From Trebonia sp036501515 (GTDB lineage Bacteria; Actinomycetota; Actinomycetes; Streptosporangiales; Streptosporangiaceae): DNA of 64,000 bases. The stretch lies in assembly GCA_036501515.1 (NCBI GenBank), contig DASYAD010000066.1, positions 33,229-97,228 of the forward strand, written 5' to 3'. This document shows, piece after piece, positions 49,753 through 58,442 of this stretch. A program made the position numbers and the translations under genes. The notes under the pieces were generated by a model. The model did not search any database, was not told the DNA's origin, and worked only from the letters and a program-made list of their open reading frames with translations. The number at the start of each line of letters is the position of its first letter. The first letter of the stretch is position 1.

Positions 49753-52395
49753 ATGGCACGCGCGAGGACATTGCCAGGCCCGCCGCGTCCTGATCAAGGG
49801 ACTGAGGGGCGGGAGCCGATACGACCAGGACCGCTGTCGGGCCAGTACGCGCCGACGGCGGCGATGGTCATCCTGTTCCTGGTGCCCTACCTGGGGCTGT
49901 CGGGCGCCCTGACGCCGATCACGCCGATTATCGCGGCGTCGCTGCACACGACCGAGCAAACCCTCGGCATCGGGTACGGCCTGGCCAACGCCGGCTACGC
50001 GGTCGGCACGGTGCTGGCGGTGGCGCTTGCCCAGCGGCTGCCGCAACGCCGCCTGACCGTGGTCTACGCCGCCTTGCTGGTGATCGGGTCGGTGCTCGCC
50101 GCCGCCGCGAACGGGCCGGCGATGTTCATCACCGGGCACGTGCTGCAGGGGGTGTGCACGAGCCTGCTGCTGATCGCCTCGACGCCGCCGCTGATCCTGG
50201 GCTACCCGGTGAAGAAGCTCCGCTTGACGGCGGTGATCTTCAACCTGTGCATCTTCGGCGCGGTCGCGGCAGGGCCGCTCATCGGCGGGGCACAGGCGTC
50301 GTTCCACGCCTGGCGGCCGCTGTTCTGGATCGTGGCTGGCGTCGCCTTCCTCGGTCTTGTGATGTCGCTGCTGACATTCTCGGACGCGCCGCCGGCCGAT
50401 CCCAGCGCCCCGCGCGACCCCGTCGCCGTCGGGCTGGCGGCGACCGGGTCGGTGGCGGCCTTCTTCGGCGCCGCGCAGCTGCTCACGCACGGGTTCTTCG
50501 ACCCGGTGGCCATCGTCCCGCTACTGGTCGGGATCGCGCTGATCGTGACCCTGGTGGTGTACGAATACCGTGCCAGCCACCCGCTGCTCATCCTGCGCAG
50601 CCTGACCACCACGATCCCGGTGACGGGGATCGTGGTCGCGATGTGCGCGGCGGCCGCGGCGACCTCGGCGGTGGCGCTCACCGCGACCGTGCAGGCGGGC
50701 CAGTACACGCCGCTGCGCCTGGGCCTGCTGTACGTCCCTGAGCTGGCGGCGGCCGTCGTCACGGCCATCGTGTTCGGGCGGGTGTTCAGCACGCGGTTCA
50801 TTCACTACTACGCCCTGTCCGGGCTGGTGATCCTGGCCGCGGGCATCCTGGTTCTCCGCGCGGTGATCCCGGCGACCTCCGCGCTCACCCTGGCCGGCTC
50901 CGCGCTCGTCGGCATCGGCATCGGCGCCTCGGTCGTCCCGGCGCTGTTCATCGCCGGGTACTCGCTCCGCTCGGCTGCCATCCAGCGCGTTTTCGCGATA
51001 CTCGAGCTACTCAGGGCGATCGCGGCGTTCCTGGTCACGCCGATCCTGCTGCACTTCGCGGTGACGCTGACCGGGCTGCCGAGCCCGGCCTTCAACACCG
51101 CGATGTGGGTCTGCTTCGGCCTGGCGGCGGGCGGGGCGGTCGCCGCCGTCCTGCTGTACGTGCTCGGCCGGGTGCGGCCGATGGCCGCGGCGATCGAAAC
51201 GTGGATGGGCGGCATGGAGCCGGCCTGGGAGTCCCCGCCGCTGCTGGCGTCGCTCCGGCCCGGCGCGCCGCTGCCGACGCTGGCGCGGACGGCCGCCGCG
51301 GCCGCCCTGGCCAGCAGCAGCCGCCTGGTTACCGGCTCGGCTAGCCTTCCCCACCGCCACGCGGCCCCCGAGCCGGAGTCGGTCGGCCCGGTGCTGTTCG
51401 CGTACGACGGCTCCCGGCTGGCCAAGGCCGCGATCGCCGAGGCCGGCCGCCAGCTGCCACCGGGGCGCAACGCGCTCGTGCTCACCGTCTGGCGGACGTT
51501 CAACGTCGGTTTCATCCCGGAACCCGGGGCGCAGTTCGACGCGGCGTGCGCCGACGCGGTCGGTGAGGCCGCCGAGCAGACCGCCGCGCACGGGGCCGAG
51601 CTGGCCGAGGCCGCCGGATTCCCGGCGCAGTCGCTGGCCGTCCAGGGAACGCCCGCCAGCAAGTCGGTCTCTGACGCCGCTGACGATCACGACGCCAGCC
51701 TCATCGTCCTTGGTACGCACCGCCGGGCGGGGATCGGCGGCCTGGTGGCCGGGAGCATCGCCGCCGAAGTCACCGCCCGCACGCAGCGGCCGGTCATGAT
51801 CGTGCACGAGCAGGACGGCCACCGGAGCCACGGACAGCGCCCCCTCCCAGAGTTACCCGGTGGCTGGTTACCCGGTGGCTACCGCGTTCCCGTTCACGGA
51901 CGGGTGCGCGGGTATCAGCAGCTCGAACGTCGAACCCTGGCCCACGGTGCTGTGCACCCGGACGGAGCCGTGGTGGGCCTCGGCGATCGCCGCCACGGTC
52001 GGCAGCCCGAGCCCGAATCCGCCGGCCTCCCGGCTCCGGTAGGGAGACGCGCGGGAGAACCGGCCGAAGATCCGTTCCAAGTCGGTTTCCGGTATGCCGC
52101 AGCCGGAGTCCGCCACCCCGAGGACGACATGCTCGTCTTCGACGCGGGCGCTGAGTTCGATGCTGTCGTCCTTGTCCGTGTGCCCGACGGCGTTCTCCAG
52201 CAGTGCGTCAAGCGCGGCGGCCAGCCGGTCGGTGTCACCGGGGACAGTCACCTCCGCCACTTCCCCCAGCCGCCACCTGCGTGCCGTGTAGCCCCAGCGG
52301 TCCAGCGCTTCGAGCACGATCAAGTCGACCCTGACCGCCGCCACGTCAAGGAAACCAGGGCTGCCGGCCGAGGCAAGCAGCAGCATGCGGCTTGA
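49753..52395 (+). CDS. MFS transporter fused to a universal stress protein domain, with abnormal 3' extension
   Basis: From the ATG at 49753 the frame has 880 codons. Residues about 35-480 are a major-facilitator transporter with 12-14 hydrophobic segments (GYGLANAGYAVGTVLAVAL; GQYTPLRLGLLYVPELAAA). Residues about 544-690 form a universal-stress-protein domain (VLFAYDGSRLAKAA; VLGTHRRAGIGGLVAGS, the ATP-binding loop). Beyond about 51822 the sequence is low-complexity and lies wholly antisense to the histidine kinase gene, with no stop until 52395. The natural protein probably ended near 690, so a stop codon has been lost or the tail is a by-product. GTG at 49732 is an alternative start but sits within a hairpin arm. 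Confidence 0.8.
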   Translation: MARARTLPGPPRPDQGTEGREPIRPGPLSGQYAPTAAMVILFLVPYLGLSGALTPITPIIAASLHTTEQTLGIGYGLANAGYAVGTVLAVALAQRLPQRRLTVVYAALLVIGSVLAAAANGPAMFITGHVLQGVCTSLLLIASTPPLILGYPVKKLRLTAVIFNLCIFGAVAAGPLIGGAQASFHAWRPLFWIVAGVAFLGLVMSLLTFSDAPPADPSAPRDPVAVGLAATGSVAAFFGAAQLLTHGFFDPVAIVPLLVGIALIVTLVVYEYRASHPLLILRSLTTTIPVTGIVVAMCAAAAATSAVALTATVQAGQYTPLRLGLLYVPELAAAVVTAIVFGRVFSTRFIHYYALSGLVILAAGILVLRAVIPATSALTLAGSALVGIGIGASVVPALFIAGYSLRSAAIQRVFAILELLRAIAAFLVTPILLHFAVTLTGLPSPAFNTAMWVCFGLAAGGAVAAVLLYVLGRVRPMAAAIETWMGGMEPAWESPPLLASLRPGAPLPTLARTAAAAALASSSRLVTGSASLPHRHAAPEPESVGPVLFAYDGSRLAKAAIAEAGRQLPPGRNALVLTVWRTFNVGFIPEPGAQFDAACADAVGEAAEQTAAHGAELAEAAGFPAQSLAVQGTPASKSVSDAADDHDASLIVLGTHRRAGIGGLVAGSIAAEVTARTQRPVMIVHEQDGHRSHGQRPLPELPGGWLPGGYRVPVHGRVRGYQQLERRTLAHGAVHPDGAVVGLGDRRHGRQPEPESAGLPAPVGRRAGEPAEDPFQVGFRYAAAGVRHPEDDMLVFDAGAEFDAVVLVRVPDGVLQQCVKRGGQPVGVTGDSHLRHFPQPPPACRVAPAVQRFEHDQVDPDRRHVKETRAAGRGKQQHAA
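51852..51881. repeat. 15-bp direct duplication covering the histidine kinase stop codon
   Basis: Two adjacent 15-base copies (51852-51866 and 51867-51881) differ only in the last base. On the minus strand each contains the Ala-Thr-Gly-stop end of the kinase reading frame, so the kinase stop is duplicated. It lies where the MFS-USP gene should end. Confidence 0.85.
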
Positions 52396-53049
52396 CAGCC
52401 TGCGCAAGCGCCCCAGCTCGCCGATAACCACCCGGGCGTCCTCGGCCACCGTCTGGTCAGTGACCGACTGCTCGACGAGCTCCGCGTGGCCGAGCGCGAT
52501 CGTGATCGGCGTGCCGAGCTCGTGCGAGGCGTCGACCAGGAACAGCTGCTGCTGCTCAAGCAGCCGCAGGTTTTCCTGCGACACGCGCTGCAGTTCTTCC
52601 ATCGCCGCGAGCCGCTCAAGGAGCGCGGCCTGCCGCCGCCGCCCGTGCCAGACCATCGCCAGGAACATCAGCGCGACCAGCGGGACCTCGACCAGGTAGT
52701 CGGCTTCCTGCTGACCGTCCACCACCTGCCCCACGATGATCCCCCCGGTTGCCAGCGTCACCATGGCCACCGTCAGGATGGCGGGCTGCAGCCGCCACAT
52801 CCGAAGCCCGTATACGAGGGTCAGGCTCACCCAGATGACCAGGAAGGGGATCGTCGACCACGCGCCCATCTCGTGCATACCGAGCAGGTTCACCACGACG
52901 AACACCGCCCAGACGATGTCCACCCACGAGGAACGCACCCAGCCCCGTCCTCGGCTGAGCCGCTCGCCCGCCGCACGCGGGCGGCGCGGCATAACCCGGC
53001 CCCGCACTCGACCCGCCTCAGCCGTGCCGATGCCCCGGCCGCCGCTCAT
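51868..53049 (-). CDS. Sensor histidine kinase without adjacent response regulator
   Basis: A 393-residue membrane kinase. Residues about 43-135 contain three or four hydrophobic helices and no large extracellular domain. A coiled linker then leads to the phosphoacceptor H176 in DASHELGTPI. The ATP-binding domain has N286 in LLENAVGH, D314 in DSGCGIP, and GFGLGLPTV. It probably senses a membrane or internal signal. No response-regulator gene lies next to it, so its partner is elsewhere. It is convergent with the MFS-USP gene, whose open frame runs antisense through its 3' half. Confidence 0.9.
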   Translation of the reverse strand: MSGGRGIGTAEAGRVRGRVMPRRPRAAGERLSRGRGWVRSSWVDIVWAVFVVVNLLGMHEMGAWSTIPFLVIWVSLTLVYGLRMWRLQPAILTVAMVTLATGGIIVGQVVDGQQEADYLVEVPLVALMFLAMVWHGRRRQAALLERLAAMEELQRVSQENLRLLEQQQLFLVDASHELGTPITIALGHAELVEQSVTDQTVAEDARVVIGELGRLRRLSSRMLLLASAGSPGFLDVAAVRVDLIVLEALDRWGYTARRWRLGEVAEVTVPGDTDRLAAALDALLENAVGHTDKDDSIELSARVEDEHVVLGVADSGCGIPETDLERIFGRFSRASPYRSREAGGFGLGLPTVAAIAEAHHGSVRVHSTVGQGSTFELLIPAHPSVNGNAVATG

Positions 53050-53192
53050 CCCGACTCCGCATTGACGTCTCCCGCCTACGGCATCAGGTCACGCCGGATG
53101 CCGGTGCATCTACGGTAAGGCGTCCTGGCCCCGGAATCAGAAACCCGCGCGAAGGTGACCAATCCGTCATCGATGTGGCGAACTCGTTATGC

Positions 53193-54347
53193 TCACAGCC
53201 CCATTGACTTGCTGATGATCGACTTCATGACTTCGCTGGTGCCGCCGTAGATGCGGGTCACCCGGGCGTCCTCGTACAGCCGGGCGATCGGGTACTCGGT
53301 GATGTAGCCGTAGCCGCCGAACAGCTGCAGGCAGCGGTCCACCACGCGGGCCTGCATCTCCGTGGTGAACAGCTTCACCACCGCGGCGTCGGCTCCGGAC
53401 AACTCGCCTGCCACCAGGGACCTGGTGGCCCGGTCGAGCAGCGACCTGGCCGCCTCGACCTCGGTGGCGCAGGCGGCCAGCTCGAACTTCGTGTTCTGAA
53501 ACGACGCCAGCGGCTGGCCGAACACCTGACGCTCCCTGGCGTAGGCCACGGCCGCGTCGACCGCGGCGGCGGCCTGGGCCACGGAACCGACGGCGATCGT
53601 CATCCGCTCCTGCGGCAGGTTGTGTCCCAGGTAGCCGAACGCGGCGCCCTCCTCCCCCAGCCGGTTGGCCGCCGGCACGCGGACGTCGGTAAACGACAGC
53701 TCGGCGGTGTCCTGCGCCTTGAGACCGATCTTGTCGAGCTTGCGGCCCTTGACGAAGCCGGGCATTCCGTCTTCGACCACGAGCAGGGTCAGCCCCGCAC
53801 GCCGGTTGCCGGGCTCCGGATCCGCGGTGCGCGCGACCACGATCACCAGGTCGGCCAGGTACCCGCCGGTGATGAACGTCTTCGCGCCGTTGAGCACGTA
53901 GTGGTCGCCGTCGCGCACCGCCCGCGTCCTGATTCCCGCGAGGTCGGAGCCGGTGCCCGGCTCGGTCATGGCGACCGCCGTCAGCAGCTCGCCGGCGGCG
54001 AGCCCGGGGAACCAGCGTTCCCGCTGCTCCGGGTTCGCGTAGCCGAGGAAGTAGGGCAAGATCACGTCAAGCTGCGTCCGCGCGGTGGACAGCGTCACCA
54101 GCGCACGGGACGCCTCCTCCTGCAAGATCACGTTGTAGCGGAAGTCGGGGTCGCCTCCGCCGCCGAACTTTTCCGGTATCGCCATGCCCATGACGCCGAT
54201 CGAGCCGAGCGCACGGAAGAACGACCGGGGCGCCTGGCCTGCCCGTTCCCACTCGCCGTAACGGGGGACGACCTCCCGGGCCACGAACTCGCGTATCAGC
54301 GGCCGGAACTCCTCCTGCTCCGCGGTGAACACGTCGCGCCTGATCAC
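53193..54347 (-). CDS. Acyl-CoA dehydrogenase (FadE)
   Basis: A 384-residue acyl-CoA dehydrogenase with MTEPGTGSDLAGI, AKTFITGGY and RQVFGQPLASFQNTKFELA. C-terminal IYGGTSEVMKSII places Gly at about 368, where medium-chain enzymes have Glu. The general base may be in another helix, as in isovaleryl- or long-chain-type enzymes. The start is GTG at 54347, with GAGGAG about five bases upstream. It diverges from the ligase operon at 54448, and the perfect operator at 54389 lies between. Confidence 0.92.
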   Translation of the reverse strand: MIRRDVFTAEQEEFRPLIREFVAREVVPRYGEWERAGQAPRSFFRALGSIGVMGMAIPEKFGGGGDPDFRYNVILQEEASRALVTLSTARTQLDVILPYFLGYANPEQRERWFPGLAAGELLTAVAMTEPGTGSDLAGIRTRAVRDGDHYVLNGAKTFITGGYLADLVIVVARTADPEPGNRRAGLTLLVVEDGMPGFVKGRKLDKIGLKAQDTAELSFTDVRVPAANRLGEEGAAFGYLGHNLPQERMTIAVGSVAQAAAAVDAAVAYARERQVFGQPLASFQNTKFELAACATEVEAARSLLDRATRSLVAGELSGADAAVVKLFTTEMQARVVDRCLQLFGGYGYITEYPIARLYEDARVTRIYGGTSEVMKSIISKSMGL

Positions 54348-54388
54348 TCGGTCTCCTCGAACTGGCGAGAATCTCTTTTCATAAATAT

Positions 54389-54403
54389 GAGAATATGATT
54401 CTC
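54389..54403. promoter_or_regulatory. Perfect palindromic operator GAGAAT-N3-ATTCTC overlapping a -10 box
   Basis: Fifteen-base perfect dyad between divergent FadE (54347) and ligase (54448) genes. Its spacer ATG forms TATGAT (54394-54399), a good -10 hexamer for the plus strand. A diverged copy, GAGAAT followed by TTTTCA, begins at 54367. Binding would block ligase-operon transcription directly. Confidence 0.78.
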
Positions 54404-54447
54404 TAAGGACGTCAAGCAACGTCCGACGGACCGGAGGGAGGGCCTCG

Positions 54448-56001
54448 GTGGAAGCTGCGCCGCTGACGCCGCGCTGGCACGCGGAGCGGACGCCGGACTG
54501 GCCGGCCATCATCATGGCCGGGACCGGCGAGACGGTGACGTACGCCCAGCTTGAGGACCGCTCCGCCCGGCTGGCGCGGGCACTGCGGGTGCGCGGGCTC
54601 ACCGAAGGTGACACGGTCGCCATCTGCATGGAGAACAACCGTGCCTACCTCGAGGTCACCTGGGCCGCGCAGCGCTCCGGGCTGCGGTACACCGCGATCA
54701 ACTCCCGCCTGCGCGCGGCCGAGGTGCAGTACGTCCTTGACGACTGCGGAGCGACCGCGCTGATCTCGTCGGCCGCCATGGCCGAGGAGATCGCCCGGCT
54801 CGACCTGTCCGTCATCGGCGTGCTGATCAGCGCCGACGGCGGCCTGCCGGGCTTCGAGCGGTACGACGACCTGCTCGCGGCGACACCGCCCGGACCGCTA
54901 CCGGACGAACGCGAAGGCCGGGAGATGCTCTACTCCTCCGGCACCACCGGACGCCCGAAGGGGGTACGCAAGCAGCTGCCGGGAACCGCCTTCGGCGACC
55001 CGGCCTCCGCGCCCGTCATCGTGGCGAGCGGTATCGCCCGGTTCGGCGCCGAAGACCAGGTTTACCTGTGCCCGGCGCCCATGTATCACTCCGCACCGCT
55101 CGTCTGGTCGATGTCGCTGCAGCGCTACGGCGCGACGGTCGTCGTGATGGAGCGGTTCGACCCGCGGCGCTGCCTGGAGCTCATCGAGCGGTACCGGGTG
55201 ACGCAGGCGCAGTTCGTGCCGACGATGTTCACCCGCATGCTCGCGCTGCCGGCCGAAGAGCGCGCGCGCTTTGACGTCTCCAGCCTGCGGGTGGTCATCC
55301 ACGGCGCCGCGCCCTGCCCGTTGAGCGTCAAGCAGCAGATGCTCGACTGGTGGGGGCCGATCATCTACGAGTACTACTCAGGCACCGAGGACATCGGCAG
55401 CGCGTCGATCGGCCCGCAGGACTGGCTGGCCCACCCGGGCTCCGTCGGCAGGCCGGCCACCGAGTGCCATATCGTCGGCGACGACGGCACCGAGCTGCCC
55501 GCGGGGCAGGCCGGGCTGGTCTACTTCGCCGGCGGCCGGCCGTTCGCCTACCACAACGACCCGGAGAAGACTTCGGCGATCACCCACCCGCTGGGCTGGC
55601 GCACCCTCGGCGACATCGGCTACCTCGACTCGGACGGCTTCCTTTACCTCACCGACCGCCAGGCGCACATGATCATCTCGGGCGGGGTGAACATCTACCC
55701 GCAGGAAGCGGAGATGGTGCTCGCCGGGCATCCCGCCGTCGCCGACGTCGCGGTGATCGGCGTGCCCGACGTCGAGATGGGCGAGTCGGTCAAGGCGGTC
55801 GTCCAGCCGGCCGACCCGGCCACCGCCGGGCCCGAGCTGAAGGCGGAGCTGCTCGCGCTCTGCCGGTCGCAGCTGGCCAGCTACAAGTGCCCGCGCACGG
55901 TGGACTTCACCGACGCGCTGCCGCGCGAGCCGAACGGCAAGCTCTACAAGCGCCTGCTGCGCGAGCGTTACTGGGCGGGCCACGGCTCGCTCGTCATCTG
56001 A
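54448..56001 (+). CDS. AMP-forming acyl-CoA synthetase
   Basis: A 517-residue ANL ligase with P-loop YSSGTTGRPKGVRK, EYYSGTEDIG, GWRTLGDIGYLD and C-terminal EPNGKLYKRLLRERY. The start is GTG at 54448 after GGAGGGAGGG. It would activate the acid degraded by the operon that follows (dehydrogenase, kinase, hydratase, lyase). The segment KQLPGTAFGDPASAP after the P-loop resembles that of actinobacterial FadD-like ligases of unproven specificity. Confidence 0.92.
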   Translation: MEAAPLTPRWHAERTPDWPAIIMAGTGETVTYAQLEDRSARLARALRVRGLTEGDTVAICMENNRAYLEVTWAAQRSGLRYTAINSRLRAAEVQYVLDDCGATALISSAAMAEEIARLDLSVIGVLISADGGLPGFERYDDLLAATPPGPLPDEREGREMLYSSGTTGRPKGVRKQLPGTAFGDPASAPVIVASGIARFGAEDQVYLCPAPMYHSAPLVWSMSLQRYGATVVVMERFDPRRCLELIERYRVTQAQFVPTMFTRMLALPAEERARFDVSSLRVVIHGAAPCPLSVKQQMLDWWGPIIYEYYSGTEDIGSASIGPQDWLAHPGSVGRPATECHIVGDDGTELPAGQAGLVYFAGGRPFAYHNDPEKTSAITHPLGWRTLGDIGYLDSDGFLYLTDRQAHMIISGGVNIYPQEAEMVLAGHPAVADVAVIGVPDVEMGESVKAVVQPADPATAGPELKAELLALCRSQLASYKCPRTVDFTDALPREPNGKLYKRLLRERYWAGHGSLVI

Positions 56002-56040
56002 TCCGCATTCGACATTCACCTGCACTAGGAGGGCGTCCGC

Positions 56041-57330
56041 ATGTCGTGGGATTTCTCGACCGACCCGGAGTACCAGGAGAAGCTGGACTGGGCTGACGCA
56101 TTCGTGCGGGAAGAGGTGGAGCCCCTCGACTACCTCTGGCCTGACCTGGTGTTCACGCCGCCGAGCGAGAATCTGCGCAAGATCATCGACCCGCTCAAGC
56201 AGGCGGTCCGTGACCGCGGACTGTGGGCCACCCACCTGGAGCCGGAACTCGGCGGCCAGGGCCACGGGGCGGTCAAGCTCTGCCTGCTGAACGAGATACT
56301 CGGCCGCTCGAGCTGGGCGCCGGTGATCTTCGGCTGCCAGGCGCCGGACACCGGCAACGCGGAGATCATCGCGAAGTTCGGTACCGCCGGGCAGCGGGAG
56401 CGGTACCTCAAGCCGCTCCTCGAGGGCGAGGTGTTCTCGACCTTCTCGATGACCGAGCCGGAGGGCGGGGCCGACCCCACCCAGTTCAAGGCCCGCGCGG
56501 TGCGGGACGGCGACGAGTGGGTCATCAACGGCTACAAGTACTTCTCGTCCAACGCCCCGACCGCCGCCTTCCTCATCGTGATGGTGGTGACCAACCCGGA
56601 CGCACCGCGCGGCAAGACCATGTCGATGTTCCTGGTTCCGTCCGACACCCCCGGCATTCACATCGAGCGCAGCGTGGGCCTCGGGTCAGAGCCGCCTGGC
56701 GAGGGGTCGCACGCGCTGATCCGCTACGACAACGTGCGGGTACCCGCCGACGCGGTCCTCGGCGGCGAGGGCAACGCGTTCGAGGTCGCCCAGGTCCGCC
56801 TGGGGGGCGGGCGCATCCACCACGCGATGCGGACCATCGCCCAGTGCCAGAAGGCACTCGACATGCTGTGCGAGCGCGCGCTTTCCCGCTACACCGCGGG
56901 CAGCCAGCTGTCGGAGAAGCAGTTCGTGCAGGGCTACATCGCCGACTCCTACGCGCAGCTGGCTCAGTTCCGGCTGTTCGTGGTGTTCACCGCGTGGGAG
57001 ATCGACAACTACAACAACGACAAGAAGGTCCGCAAGGACATCGCCGCGGTCAAGGCGGTGATGCCGACCGTGTTCCACGACATCGCCGCCCGGGCACTGC
57101 AGGTGCACGGCGCGCTCGGCGTGTCCAACGAGATGCCGTTCAACCGGATGATCAACGGCGCCTTCGTGATGGGGCTGGCCGACGGGCCGACCGAAGTGCA
57201 CAAGGTGACGGTGGCCAAGCAGGTGCTCCGGGCGTACCAGCCGAGCGACGACCTGTGGCCGACCGAGCACCTGCCGAAGAAGCTGGCCGCCGCCCGGGCC
57301 AAGTACGCCGCCTACCTGGAGGACGAGTGA
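56041..57330 (+). CDS. ACAD10/11-like acyl-CoA dehydrogenase (LvaC-like)
   Basis: A 429-residue dehydrogenase, longer than usual FadE proteins. It shows MTEPEGGADPTQF and the C-terminal segment GLADGPTEVHKVTVAK, where the ADGP motif (D381) replaces YEGT. This motif and the neighbouring APH-fold kinase are hallmarks of ACAD10/ACAD11, whose bacterial counterparts include LvaC of levulinate degradation. In that chemistry a 4-hydroxyacyl-CoA is phosphorylated by the kinase, then converted to a 3-hydroxyacyl-CoA through an enoyl intermediate. AGGAGG precedes the ATG, and the stop overlaps the kinase start (GTGA). The assignment is by motif and context. Confidence 0.88.
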   Translation: MSWDFSTDPEYQEKLDWADAFVREEVEPLDYLWPDLVFTPPSENLRKIIDPLKQAVRDRGLWATHLEPELGGQGHGAVKLCLLNEILGRSSWAPVIFGCQAPDTGNAEIIAKFGTAGQRERYLKPLLEGEVFSTFSMTEPEGGADPTQFKARAVRDGDEWVINGYKYFSSNAPTAAFLIVMVVTNPDAPRGKTMSMFLVPSDTPGIHIERSVGLGSEPPGEGSHALIRYDNVRVPADAVLGGEGNAFEVAQVRLGGGRIHHAMRTIAQCQKALDMLCERALSRYTAGSQLSEKQFVQGYIADSYAQLAQFRLFVVFTAWEIDNYNNDKKVRKDIAAVKAVMPTVFHDIAARALQVHGALGVSNEMPFNRMINGAFVMGLADGPTEVHKVTVAKQVLRAYQPSDDLWPTEHLPKKLAAARAKYAAYLEDE

Positions 57331-58382
57331 CCGACGCCGCCGTGACCAAGGCAACCCCCGAGCTGGCCGACACGACCCGGCTGGCCGCCTGGCTGGACGA
57401 ACAGCAGCTCGGCACGGGGGCGCCGATTGAGCACCAGTTCATCTCCGGCGGCAGCCAGAACGAGATCTACGAGATCCGCCGCGGCGACCTGCACTGCGCG
57501 CTGCGCATACCGCCGCCCGACGCCCGGGCCGACCGGGACGCCGGAATCCTCCGCGAATGGCAGATCATCGAGGCGCTCAGCGGCAGCGACGTCCCGCACA
57601 CCGAGGCCATCGCGGTGTGCACCGACCCGTCCGTCCTCGGGCGGACCTTCTACCTGATGGGGTTCGTCGACGGCTGGTCGCCCATGCAGACCAGGCACCG
57701 GTGGCCTGACCCGTTCGACAGCGACCTCGCCCAGCGCCGCGGCCTGGCGTTCCAGCTGATCGAGGGCATCGCGCTGCTGTCTCAGGTGGACTGGCAGGCG
57801 CGGGGCCTGGCCGGCCTCGGCCGCCCGGACGGGTTCCACGAGCGGCAGGTCGACCGGTGGACGGCCTTCCTCGACCGGATCAAGGGCCGCGAGCTGCCCG
57901 GCTGCGACGAGGCGGCCGCCTGGCTACGGGCGAACCGGCCGCTCGACTACATCCCCGGCATCATGCACGGCGACTACCAGTTCGCCAACGTCATGTTCAA
58001 GCACGGCGGCCCGGCCCGGCTCGCCGCGCTGGTCGACTGGGAGATGGGCACGGTCGGTGACCCCAAGCTCGACCTGGGCTGGGTGATGCAGTCCTGGCCG
58101 GAGGACACCAGCGGCGGCGAGGGTTCCGTCGGCGGCTACGTCGACCTGACCGGCATGCCGTCGCGCAGCGAGCTGCTCGCGCACTACTCCGCCGTGTCGG
58201 GACGCCAGGTCGACGACATCGACTACTACTGCGTGCTGGCCCGCTGGAAGCTCGCCGTCGTGCTCGAGCAGACCTACCAGCGCTCGGGATCCGACGGCAC
58301 GAAGGCGGCGTTCGGCCCGATCGTGCTGTCGCTGATGCGCAGCGCGGCCGACCTCGCGCAGTCGACGTCGTACCGCGGCTGA
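57327..58382 (+). CDS. Aminoglycoside-phosphotransferase-fold acyl-CoA kinase (LvaA/ACAD10-11 kinase-like)
   Basis: A 351-residue APH-fold kinase. The nucleotide loop region is around FISGGSQNEIYEI, the catalytic loop is HGDYQFANVMF (H214, D216, N221) and the metal-binding Asp is D237 in LVDWEMGTVGDP. In ACAD10/11 this domain is fused ahead of the dehydrogenase; here it is a separate gene coupled to the dehydrogenase by a GTGA overlap. Known relatives such as LvaA phosphorylate the 4-hydroxyl of hydroxyacyl-CoA. Antibiotic resistance is not implied. The GTG at 57327 is the start. Confidence 0.87.
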   Translation: MTDAAVTKATPELADTTRLAAWLDEQQLGTGAPIEHQFISGGSQNEIYEIRRGDLHCALRIPPPDARADRDAGILREWQIIEALSGSDVPHTEAIAVCTDPSVLGRTFYLMGFVDGWSPMQTRHRWPDPFDSDLAQRRGLAFQLIEGIALLSQVDWQARGLAGLGRPDGFHERQVDRWTAFLDRIKGRELPGCDEAAAWLRANRPLDYIPGIMHGDYQFANVMFKHGGPARLAALVDWEMGTVGDPKLDLGWVMQSWPEDTSGGEGSVGGYVDLTGMPSRSELLAHYSAVSGRQVDDIDYYCVLARWKLAVVLEQTYQRSGSDGTKAAFGPIVLSLMRSAADLAQSTSYRG

Positions 58383-58442
58383 CTCCGGCCGGCTGAACCG
58401 CGGCCGGTAAGGTCGGGGGGACGCCGGTCAACAGGAGGCACT

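Noticed and set aside
57327..58382. Aminoglycoside resistance kinase
   Set aside because: Although the fold is APH, coupling to an ADGP-type acyl-CoA dehydrogenase points to the ACAD10/11-LvaA type acyl kinase.
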